Shown here piece by piece: positions 7,977 through 13,968 of a stretch of DNA of 13,968 nucleotides. Made by a program: the position numbers and the translations under genes. Source of the DNA: Desulfocapsa sp. (GTDB lineage Bacteria > Desulfobacterota > Desulfobulbia > Desulfobulbales > Desulfocapsaceae); assembly GCA_030638765.1 (NCBI GenBank), contig DAOWDZ010000206.1:1-13968 (forward strand), given 5' to 3'. The notes beneath the pieces are model-generated. The model saw nothing but the letters and a program-made list of their open reading frames with translations. It was not told where the DNA came from and ran no database searches. The number at the start of each line of letters is the position of its first letter. Positions within the stretch are counted from its first letter, which is position 1.

Positions 7977-9014
7977 ATGGCAGCAGCAAAAGACAAAGAA
8001 GGCAGCGTAGACAACGCAATCAGCCAGATTCAACGCCAGTTTGGCAAGGGTTCCATCATGCGCCTTGGAGGTGCTACCATTGAAAAGATCCCTGTAATCT
8101 CCACAGGTTCCCTGAGCCTTGACATCGCTCTTGGAGTCGGCGGATTCCCAAAGGGTAGAGTTGCTGAAATATATGGACCTGAATCATCAGGTAAAACAAC
8201 TCTTGCACTCCATGTTGTAGCGGAAGCACAGAAACTGGGCGGTACAGCAGCATTTATCGATGCTGAGCATGCACTTGATACCGCATATGCTCAACGTCTT
8301 GGTGTGGACGTGGACAATCTTCTCGTTTCACAACCGGATTTTGGTGAGCAGGCTCTTGAAATCGCAGAAATTTTGATCCGATCAGGTGGGGTTGATATTA
8401 TCGTTATAGATTCCGTGGCTGCACTCGTACCAAAGGCGGAAATAGATGGAAATGTTGGTGACTCCCATATGGGTTTACAGGCTCGGCTCATGTCACAGGC
8501 CATGCGAAAATTCACTGGTGTTTTAAGCAGAAGTAACACTGTTTTGATATTCATCAACCAGATCAGAATGAAAATCGGTGTGATGTTTGGAAATCCGGAA
8601 ACCACCACAGGTGGAAATGCCCTCAAATTTTATTCTTCTCTACGTCTTGATATCCGTAGAATTGGAGCATTAAAAGACGGTCAGGAAATTGTTGGAAACC
8701 GGACTAAAGTAAAAGTTGTTAAAAACAAAGTTGCTCCACCTTTTCAAATTGCGGAATTTGATATTGTTTACGGCGAAGGCATTTCCAAGGAAGGTGACCT
8801 GCTTGACCTTGCTGTTGATCAGGAAATTGTGGACAAAAGCGGTTCCTGGTATTCCTATCAGGATGAACGAATTGGCCAAGGACGGGAAAATGCCAAGCGA
8901 TTCCTTCAGGATCATCCTGAAATGTTCACTGACATTGATCAAAAGGTCAGGATGGGATTTGGACTGGTTGATCTTCCAGAGAGCGCCAAAGAAGAAATGG
9001 AAAAGAGTGAATAG
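7977..9014 (+). CDS. recA: Recombinase RecA
   Basis: RecA forms ATP-dependent filaments on single-stranded DNA, drives strand exchange and stimulates LexA self-cleavage. The 345-residue length is typical. The Walker A motif GPESSGKT is at residues 67-74, almost the E. coli numbering. The Walker B region reads [12 protein letters not shown], the L1 region lies before it around the [11 protein letters not shown] helix, and L2 follows as [27 protein letters not shown]. The C-terminal tail is acidic ([11 protein letters not shown]). A strong ribosome site AGAGGA precedes the ATG by 6 nt. It may be transcribed both from the upstream mnmA-mtaB-cinA unit and from a promoter inside the end of cinA. 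A perfect inverted repeat follows the gene. Confidence 0.98.
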   Translation: MAAAKDKEGSVDNAISQIQRQFGKGSIMRLGGATIEKIPVISTGSLSLDIALGVGGFPKGRVAEIYGPESSGKTTLALHVVAEAQKLGGTAAFIDAEHALDTAYAQRLGVDVDNLLVSQPDFGEQALEIAEILIRSGGVDIIVIDSVAALVPKAEIDGNVGDSHMGLQARLMSQAMRKFTGVLSRSNTVLIFINQIRMKIGVMFGNPETTTGGNALKFYSSLRLDIRRIGALKDGQEIVGNRTKVKVVKNKVAPPFQIAEFDIVYGEGISKEGDLLDLAVDQEIVDKSGSWYSYQDERIGQGRENAKRFLQDHPEMFTDIDQKVRMGFGLVDLPESAKEEMEKSE

Positions 9015-9046
9015 CACTTTTTAAACAATCAGAATCAAAACGAAAC

Positions 9047-9088
9047 TGTCGAAAGTATAATGACCACATACCTCTTATACTTTCGACA
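9047..9088. terminator. Perfect 14-bp inverted repeat after recA, putative bidirectional terminator
   Basis: TGTCGAAAGTATAA (9047-9060) and its exact complement (9075-9088) flank a 14-nt loop. It lies between the convergent recA (ends 9014) and the fusion gene (ends 9106). T-rich flanks occur on both readings (CTTTAT on +, GTTTCGTTTTG on -), though neither is a continuous tract. A protein-binding palindrome is an alternative. Confidence 0.5.
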
Positions 9089-9105
9089 CTTTATGCCTAA
9101 CTACT

Positions 9106-10389
9106 CTACGATGATCTAATTCTATCAATTACAGAGGTTGTTGAAGTCTGGCTTGAAAATTTTATTCGTTCCACACGACCACCTGCGGCCTTCACTTCAG
9201 TGGCTCCCACAATTTCATCTTCACACCAGTCAGCTCCTTTTACCAGAACATCGGGACAGAGAGTGGTGATTAGATCAAGCGGAGTATCTTCTCCGAAACG
9301 AACCACTGCATCCACACAACCTAGTGCCGCAAGAACTCTTGCCCTGTCTTCTTCTTTATTAATTGGACGTTCAGGCCCTTTAATGGCTCGAATGGAACGA
9401 TCATCATTTAAGCCTAAAATCAAGAAATCCCCTTGCCGTCTTGCCTTTTGCAGGTAATCGACATGCCCCGCATGAATGATATCAAAACACCCATTGGTAA
9501 ATACAATTTTTTGCCCTGCATTTCTGCGCCTGTTCACAATTTCAGTTAGGTCTGCAAGAGAGAGCACCTTTTCGCTATCTTCAAAGGGCCAGGGTGAAGG
9601 AGCTACACTGTTAAAACGCTCCCTGAGTTCCTTCTGTACCTCACGATTAAATGAAACTGCACAGGTAGACTCAGATTTTCCAGCCTCAGCAAGAATCTCA
9701 CCATCGGGTGCTACGACCATAGAATGCCCGCCCATACGCATACCGTCCCAGTTACCACAACAGTTGGCCGCCACCACAAAGGCTTGATTCTCAATTGCTC
9801 GAGCCTGAATCAAAATCTTCCATTGCCCTATTCGAGCTGAAGGCCACTCAGCCGACAGTACCAGTATTTCTGCACCCTGCCGACATTGAAGGCGCGCTGC
9901 TTCTGGAAAGCGAAGATCGTAGCAGACAAGTCCACCCACCTGGTCACCACTTGGAAGAGAAATGGGGGCTGGAGCGCCACCAGCCTTAAACCAGAGATCT
10001 TCTTTCCAAAGAGAAAACAGATGCTGTTTAGCGATACCATTTTCTTCTACCGACTCAATTCCTGAGAAGAAAAGGGTGTTTTGGAGCAATGGTTTCTTAC
10101 TTCCAGCCTCCTGTTTATAAGGAAGTGAACCCGCAAGAATTATTTCATATGAAACAGCAAGAGCATCGAGCTCTAAAAGAAGATTTGGGATTAAATCACT
10201 GAGCGAGTCCAGCTCTTCATAGATAAAACCAGTTGCCCACATCTCAGGAAGAACAATCAAACTTCCGGGAACTGGCTTCAAAGATTTCAGGCCACTCTTG
10301 ACCTGTTCAAAATTCTTTTGAATATCACCGGCAACTATTTCAAATTGAAGAAAACCGAGGTGAGAAATGGATTTATTAAACACAGACAC
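9106..10389 (-). CDS. Fusion: nitrilase-type amidase + HldE/RfaE2-type heptose-1-phosphate nucleotidyltransferase
   Basis: One uninterrupted 427-residue frame joins two domains. Residues 10 to about 255 are a carbon-nitrogen hydrolase with the full triad: Glu49 (VLPEMWATGF), Lys121 (AKQHLF) and Cys156 (GGLVCYDLRFPE). The style is Nit2/YafV omega-amidase-like. Residues about 275-427 match the C-terminal adenylyltransferase domain of HldE (RfaE): TNGCFDIIHAGH with the HxGH motif at 306-309, LNDD, KGPERPI, EDTP, VKGADW and STTSVIDRI. That domain makes ADP-heptose from D-glycero-beta-D-manno-heptose 1-phosphate for the LPS core. Both active sites look complete. The likely start is the GTG at 10389 (a second GTG is at 10383), with no strong ribosome site; a later start would cut the first nitrilase strand. 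The kinase half of HldE is absent. It lies 23 bp after the DVU0298-family gene. Confidence 0.85.
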   Translation of the reverse strand: MSVFNKSISHLGFLQFEIVAGDIQKNFEQVKSGLKSLKPVPGSLIVLPEMWATGFIYEELDSLSDLIPNLLLELDALAVSYEIILAGSLPYKQEAGSKKPLLQNTLFFSGIESVEENGIAKQHLFSLWKEDLWFKAGGAPAPISLPSGDQVGGLVCYDLRFPEAARLQCRQGAEILVLSAEWPSARIGQWKILIQARAIENQAFVVAANCCGNWDGMRMGGHSMVVAPDGEILAEAGKSESTCAVSFNREVQKELRERFNSVAPSPWPFEDSEKVLSLADLTEIVNRRRNAGQKIVFTNGCFDIIHAGHVDYLQKARRQGDFLILGLNDDRSIRAIKGPERPINKEEDRARVLAALGCVDAVVRFGEDTPLDLITTLCPDVLVKGADWCEDEIVGATEVKAAGGRVERIKFSSQTSTTSVIDRIRSS

Positions 10390-10412
10390 ACTCTATACAA
10401 AAGAAATGATGA

Positions 10413-11129
10413 TCATGCGGCCTGCAATGCACCACATTGCTCCAAAGCGTTGGCAGCAACACCTGACACTGTCTCAGCTGTAATTTCACCGTCATGGTAG
10501 ACACGAAACGACCGTTTATCATCAAGCAATCGCTCCAATGCCTTGATGACCGCCCCATTGGTTCCCAGCAAACCTAATGCCTTTGCAGTAAACCCCAATA
10601 TGGTAGGATCTTGAGATACAAGATAGGCAAGAACGTCTGCCACAACACCTTTTTTAACAAGAAGATCTGAACGTTTTTGAGCTAAACGACCGATCCCCCA
10701 GAGTACACCACGTTGTAACTCTGGAAGTTCAAGATAATTTCCATCCTGATGCTCAAGAGGGCCATCGAGCCTCATATAAGAAATCAGCATATGCAAATAC
10801 TCGTCACACAACCCGTCATGATGATACATGGCCTCGGCCATTGCCTCAGGTGCACCCCAGCCAATACCACCGGATTCATCATTGAGGCTCCAGAGATAGC
10901 GACGCATCACTATTCGAGCTGCTTCCATTTCTGTATCAGCAAGTCGGCTTACAACCTCACCGAAGATGGTCACCGTATGCCATCGCAGCATCTCTTCAGG
11001 GCGATACAGTGCCGAGAAAAGTGGGTTAACCAGGCCATGCTCATCGTATTGCGCCAGCTCTTGACGAGCATGGGACAAATCATTTCCAGCTAAAAGTGTA
11101 AGTACCTTTTTTTTAATCTTTCTGTTCAT
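10413..11129 (-). CDS. DVU0298-family HEAT-like protein of unknown function
   Basis: This 238-residue cytoplasmic-looking protein has no signal peptide and is almost wholly helical. It recalls the DVU0298 family from Desulfovibrio, with the distinctive stretch RIVMRRYLWSLNDESGGIGWGAPEAMAEAM around residues 92-121. Preceding it is RPEEMLRWHTVTIFGEVVSRLA, a HEAT-repeat-like pair of helices, and similar repeats continue through RGVLWGIGRLAQ, LAYLVSQDPTILGFTAKALGLLG and SGVAANALEQCGA. Such repeats usually make protein contacts; no catalytic motif is apparent. The ATG at 11129 follows AGAGGA by 7 nt. It lies 79 bp downstream of ferritin and 23 bp upstream of the fusion gene, probably in one transcription unit with at least the latter. 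The family's function is unknown to me. Confidence 0.75.
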   Translation of the reverse strand: MNRKIKKKVLTLLAGNDLSHARQELAQYDEHGLVNPLFSALYRPEEMLRWHTVTIFGEVVSRLADTEMEAARIVMRRYLWSLNDESGGIGWGAPEAMAEAMYHHDGLCDEYLHMLISYMRLDGPLEHQDGNYLELPELQRGVLWGIGRLAQKRSDLLVKKGVVADVLAYLVSQDPTILGFTAKALGLLGTNGAVIKALERLLDDKRSFRVYHDGEITAETVSGVAANALEQCGALQAA

Positions 11130-11208
11130 TCACAAGTCCTCTTTACCAGGAATTACTCTCAAGTAAGAAAGTAAACATTCAGTAGGAGAAAACAAGGAAA
11201 GCAGCCGA

Positions 11209-11712
11209 CTATTTCGTTGGCAGACTAAAGACTCGCTTAGAGAGTTCTGAATCAAGCATAAACAAACCACTGGAGTCATCACCAATCAAACGAAGTCTGT
11301 CAACAACTTCACCCACCGTCGCTTCTTCTTCAACCTGTTCTATGATAAACCAGTCTAAGAAAGCCTTTGCAGCGTGATCACGGACATCAAGGGCGACATC
11401 GATTAGATTGTTAATCATTGCGGTTACACCCTGCTCGTGGGCAAGGATATGTTCAAAGGCAGCAAGAGGAGACGCCCATTCAGTCTCAGGTTTATCAATG
11501 GCTTCAAACTGTGCTCTACCACCACGCTCATGTACATAATCATAGATTTTCATACCATGAAACATCTCTTCCTGAACCTGACCGCGCATCCATTTGGCAA
11601 ATCCGGTGAGACTCACTGACTGAAAATAAGATTCCATTGCCAGGTACAAATAACTGGAATACATCTCCGCATTAACCTGTTTATTTAAAGCTTTTTCCAT
11701 CTTCTTTTTCAT
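11209..11712 (-). CDS. ftnA: Non-heme bacterial ferritin
   Basis: This 167-residue four-helix ferritin oxidises Fe(II) and stores it as a mineral inside a 24-subunit cytoplasmic shell. All ferroxidase-centre residues expected from E. coli FtnA are present, offset by one: Glu16, Glu49, His52, Glu93, Gln126 and Glu129. They sit in NAEMYSSYLYLAM, QEEMFHGMKIYDYVHERGG, AHEQ and IEQVEEEA. No heme-binding Met of the bacterioferritin type is evident, and the sequence follows FtnA rather than Dps. The ATG at 11712 has a good AGGAG ribosome site 8 nt upstream. A short perfect palindrome TTACTAAGTAA (11733-11743) lies just before that site and could be an operator, but it does not resemble a full Fur box. 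The neighbouring Fe-S enzymes suggest a substantial iron demand. Confidence 0.95.
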   Translation of the reverse strand: MKKKMEKALNKQVNAEMYSSYLYLAMESYFQSVSLTGFAKWMRGQVQEEMFHGMKIYDYVHERGGRAQFEAIDKPETEWASPLAAFEHILAHEQGVTAMINNLIDVALDVRDHAAKAFLDWFIIEQVEEEATVGEVVDRLRLIGDDSSGLFMLDSELSKRVFSLPTK

Positions 11713-11941
11713 TTTTCGTACTCCTGAATTTTTTACTAAGTAATCTCAAGGGAATTTCTGGTTAGGCAAAACAGGTAGGCTTGGCCGCAGGAAATATTCT
11801 CACATCACTTTTTACTTATATTTTTCCATCAACATCATAGAGCGCACTACGCCTTACTTCAGTGACGACAAAACTACAATCCTAAAACCGTAGTTCTATC
11901 TCAAACACCTGACACTTTAGGGAAAACCACCACTCATTGGA

Positions 11942-12274
11942 TTAATCTGAACGTCCAAAAATCATGTAGATAAGAAAACCGAGCAGAGCCCCTCCGCCAA
12001 AGAGAATCGGTAGGATTTTACCGATCTGTAATTCGTCTCCTACAACAAGAGTAGACATATAGTCAGTTCCACTTACCCACCAGACAGCAACAAAAGCGGA
12101 CACGACGATGATATCTACAAACGACTGTTTGTACAGCAAATAAATCATCATTGCAGCAAAAGGAACTATAAACCACGGATTAGTAAAGAGACCTACAACA
12201 TCAACATCAGCCACCTGCTCCGTAACATGAGTCGATTCAATCCAGGATAGAATTTTTGCAAAAAAATCTCCCAT
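11942..12274 (-). CDS. Small three-helix membrane protein, unknown function
   Basis: The 110-residue product has a short amphipathic N-terminus (MGDFFAKILSWIES), then three hydrophobic segments: about residues 33-48 (NPWFIVPFAAMMIYLLY), 52-70 (FVDIIVVSAFVAVWWVSG) and 86-106 (KILPILFGGGALLGFLIYMIFG). It ends GRSD. It should lie in the inner membrane. I choose the ATG at 12274 rather than the GTG at 12280 because AGGTGG (complement of 12282-12287) sits an ideal 7 nt before the ATG. I do not recognise the family. It is flanked by a 229-bp gap before ferritin and a 361-bp gap behind it, so it is probably transcribed alone. Confidence 0.7.
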   Translation of the reverse strand: MGDFFAKILSWIESTHVTEQVADVDVVGLFTNPWFIVPFAAMMIYLLYKQSFVDIIVVSAFVAVWWVSGTDYMSTLVVGDELQIGKILPILFGGGALLGFLIYMIFGRSD

Positions 12275-12635
12275 TAGCACACCACCTCTGTTTTAATTGA
12301 ACGTATCTGCTTTCAAAACGTCTTACCCTTTACAAACCAGACTATCAAATAATTTATCAGTCTTCATACTTGGAAACTGTACATCCAGTGTAATTCAAGA
12401 ATTCTTTTTTCACCAATCTTTTTTCCTTTAACACACAGGATAGAAATATTAAGCAGTGATTACGAATATTTTTGACACGTTAAGCAAGGCACACTACAGG
12501 AAGGAAAATATTAAAAAGATATTTTACATACAGATTGACACAAAAGAAGTAATTTCTTCACTCATGACAAACAACTGTCATAAATGAAGAAATTCACAAC
12601 AAAAATAGAAACAATGAAACATTTTCTGTAACTAC
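12275..12635. other. Intergenic region: leader of the small membrane protein and end of the upstream unit
   Basis: This 361-bp AT-rich gap separates the small membrane protein from the secreted helical protein, both on the minus strand. It holds the 12551-12594 hairpin and the AGGTGG ribosome site near its left end. A TTGATA box occurs about 60-70 bp before the ATG, but the matching -10 (TAAGAC) is poor. I see no convincing promoter, tRNA, riboswitch or additional coding frame. Confidence 0.5.
12551..12594 (-). terminator. 19-bp hairpin downstream of the secreted-protein gene, putative terminator
   Basis: The arms 12551-12569 and 12576-12594 enclose a 6-nt loop. As DNA they differ from a perfect palindrome at two positions. 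In minus-strand RNA both become G-U wobbles, so all 19 positions pair; in plus-strand RNA they would be C-A mismatches. That points to selection on the minus-strand transcript. It lies 41 nt after the stop codon at 12636, and the sequence after it on that strand is ACTTCTTTTG, moderately U-rich. Confidence 0.6.
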
Positions 12636-13439
12636 TTATTTTTTTACTTTGGGTGCGGCTCCCTTTGGCCAAACCATACCATCTGGAAAACTAAGATACA
12701 AAGCACCATATTTTTTATTCATAATACCCTGAGCGTCATCAATCATACTTTCAAGAAGAAAACCGCCATATTCAGGATCAACATAATCATTCAATTCCCT
12801 TATAGTGGCAGTATATGATTTGATCTGCTTAGCCAGCATTCCATATCTTTTATTATATTGCTTAACGTTAGTAACCCCTTTAGGTGCATCTTTGAATTTT
12901 GCCAATGCTCCTTCAATAAAAGGAATCATCATTTCAAGTTCAAGATAACGACCCTCTGCAATAAGCGGGTCAGTGCGATGTATAACGCCATTATGGAAGA
13001 AAATCATATGATCTTCAGAGGTCAACATATCAAGTGCTCTGTGCAGCTCATAAAGCTCTGTACGAATTGGGACTGCACATTCATTGGCCTCATCGAATCT
13101 ATCCTGAACAGCAAGCCCCTGTGCCTGAATCAACATACCTTTTATGGCACCGAGTCTGCCCACAACTCCAGGTCCTGCACTTTGGTTTTCGGCATTTACC
13201 ACCATTGCATCCAATTTATTGATAGCCGCGCCAATTGACTCAAGTCCTTTTTCTTTTTCCATGTACATCCCTTTAAAAGATGCCATATATTGTTTCAAAG
13301 AAAGATCAAAGGAGATCATCTCTTCATTTTCAAAAGAAAGAAAAGAGAGATCTCCAGCTGAAGAGTTTCCCGGTAAAACAAGGACGGGCAAGGCCAGTAA
13401 CCATGCCATAATAACAAACTGCATACTTCGTTTTTTCAT
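12636..13439 (-). CDS. Secreted all-helical protein, unknown function
   Basis: I place the start at the ATG at 13439, which opens a signal peptide (MKKRSMQFVIMAWLLALPVLVLPGNSSAG) and has an AGGA ribosome-like site about 10 nt upstream. An in-frame ATG at 13520 would add 27 charged residues before the signal and lies inside an inverted repeat. The mature protein of about 239 residues is predicted helical throughout. It has heptad-like stretches such as IGAAINKLDAMVVNAENQ and IRTELYELHRALDMLTSED, one Cys, and a His/Met-containing central part (DHMIFFHNGVIHR). It ends in a basic, proline-containing tail. Periplasmic location is expected; metal or cofactor binding is only a guess. It lies 106 bp downstream of an outer-membrane protein gene on the same strand, so the two may work together. 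Confidence 0.7.
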   Translation of the reverse strand: MKKRSMQFVIMAWLLALPVLVLPGNSSAGDLSFLSFENEEMISFDLSLKQYMASFKGMYMEKEKGLESIGAAINKLDAMVVNAENQSAGPGVVGRLGAIKGMLIQAQGLAVQDRFDEANECAVPIRTELYELHRALDMLTSEDHMIFFHNGVIHRTDPLIAEGRYLELEMMIPFIEGALAKFKDAPKGVTNVKQYNKRYGMLAKQIKSYTATIRELNDYVDPEYGGFLLESMIDDAQGIMNKKYGALYLSFPDGMVWPKGAAPKVKK

Positions 13440-13489
13440 TTTTGTATTTTCCTGTCTTAAATCAAGCACATTTACTGATAAAGCAAACT

Positions 13490-13524
13490 CTTCATGGACA
13501 ACACAATTATGGCTGTCCATGAAG
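13490..13524 (-). terminator. Perfect 11-bp inverted repeat between the outer-membrane and secreted-protein genes
   Basis: CTTCATGGACA (13490-13500) and TGTCCATGAAG (13514-13524) are exact complements around a 13-nt loop. On the minus strand it follows the outer-membrane gene's stop by 21 nt and is followed by AGTTTGCTTTATC. It could be a terminator, an intercistronic attenuator or an mRNA-stabilising stem. It precedes the secreted-protein ATG by about 50 nt. Confidence 0.45.
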
Positions 13525-13545
13525 TAGTGTCCTGATATCTATTTT

Positions 13546-13968
13546 TTAGAACCTCATTGAAAGCTTAGCAATAACTGAACTCTCATAGCCAAGTTGTGGC
13601 CCATTCAAGTCATGATAAACAGCGATTGGTGCACACAGGCCAAGGTGCATGTTCTTTGCAAATTTAAAATGAACCTGAGGCGACAGGAAGACAGTATGTC
13701 CGCCGGTATTAATGACCTCACTGTCATTCAACTCTGCCTCATTTTTTATTTCACCATTCAGCTCAACACCAACATCCCACATAGTAGAAACAGCGTAGTT
13801 ATAGGCAAGTGTATATTTATACGCATTTGATCGTGTGAAATCATGTGGCCCAAGCTCTCCTTCAATTGCAAACATTGCTGAGAAGTACGCAGATACCCAA
13901 TGCTGACGAATAATTTTATGCATTCCAAGTTCAAGTATGGGATTCCATGACCCAGAACCAAGCTGCAT
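13546..13968 (-). CDS. Outer-membrane beta-barrel protein (Phenol_MetA_deg/transporter-like), C-terminal part
   Basis: The frame is open to the window edge; the Met at 13968 is probably internal because the sequence starts mid-barrel. The visible 140 residues alternate polar and hydrophobic positions in strand-like blocks: WVSAYFSAMFAIEG, YKYTLAYNYAV, WDVGVELNGEI, VFLSPQVHFKF and SSVIAKLSMRF. They end in the terminal Phe typical of outer-membrane proteins recognised by the BAM machinery. The segment QLGSGSWNPILELG resembles the Gly-rich turn of the 'putative MetA-pathway of phenol degradation' barrels, whose substrates are mostly unknown. It precedes the secreted helical protein by 106 bp on the same strand. 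The assignment to a barrel is firm; the family name is tentative. Confidence 0.75.
   Translation of the reverse strand: MQLGSGSWNPILELGMHKIIRQHWVSAYFSAMFAIEGELGPHDFTRSNAYKYTLAYNYAVSTMWDVGVELNGEIKNEAELNDSEVINTGGHTVFLSPQVHFKFAKNMHLGLCAPIAVYHDLNGPQLGYESSVIAKLSMRF

Noticed and set aside
11733..11743. Palindrome TTACTAAGTAA before ferritin as a Fur box
   Set aside because: It is only 5 bp per arm and does not match the 19-bp Fur consensus; kept only as a possible operator in the ferritin entry.
11872..11895. AACTAC / GTAGTT inverted repeat after the small membrane protein
   Set aside because: The arms are 6 bp with a 12-nt loop and no proper U tract; too weak to call a terminator.
12858..13238. 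126-residue open frame on the plus strand
   Set aside because: It is antisense to the secreted helical protein, which has a signal peptide and plausible ribosome site.
13440..13520. N-terminal extension of the secreted protein from the ATG at 13520
   Set aside because: It would put 27 charged residues ahead of a normal signal peptide, and its ATG lies inside an inverted repeat without a ribosome site.

Overview
The window looks like chromosomal DNA of a Gram-negative, probably anaerobic member of the Desulfobacterota, most likely near the Desulfobulbales. Three things point that way: outer-membrane barrels plus a heptose-nucleotide (LPS core) domain, oxygen-sensitive Fe-S lyases, and a protein of the DVU0298 family first named in Desulfovibrio. 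This placement is inference from protein character; no 16S or other marker RNA is present. All long genes are intact apart from the two cut by the window edges. I see no mobile element, CRISPR array, tRNA or rRNA.

Layout, left to right. (1) Positions 1-1930, + strand: the C-terminal part of a class I [4Fe-4S] fumarase, then a CyuA/UPF0597-type L-cysteine desulfidase. (2) 2056-2868, +: a small outer-membrane beta-barrel behind its own sigma70-like promoter. (3) 2993-4267, -: a U32-family tRNA hydroxylase (TrhP). (4) 4351-9014, +: mnmA, mtaB, cinA and recA, packed head to tail and divergent from trhP. MnmA thiolates U34, MtaB methylthiolates t6A37 and TrhP hydroxylates U34, so this is an anticodon-loop modification cluster joined to the classical cinA-recA pair. 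(5) 9106-11712, -: ferritin, a HEAT-like DVU0298-family protein, and an in-frame fusion of a nitrilase-type amidase to an HldE/RfaE2-type heptose-phosphate nucleotidyltransferase. (6) 11942-12274, -: a 110-residue three-helix membrane protein. (7) 12636-13968, -: a secreted helical protein of unknown function downstream of the C-terminal part of an outer-membrane protein.

Convergent gene pairs and the ends of transcription units are marked by inverted repeats at 2932-2969, 9047-9088, 12551-12594 and 13490-13524. The 12551-12594 repeat is notable because it forms a fully paired stem only as minus-strand RNA, through G-U wobbles.

Most of the window is conserved housekeeping. The parts least explained by known biology are the nitrilase-HldE fusion, the ferritin/DVU0298 neighbourhood, and the outer-membrane/periplasmic pair at the right edge. 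I found no clear evidence of a wholly new multi-gene defence or mobile system.
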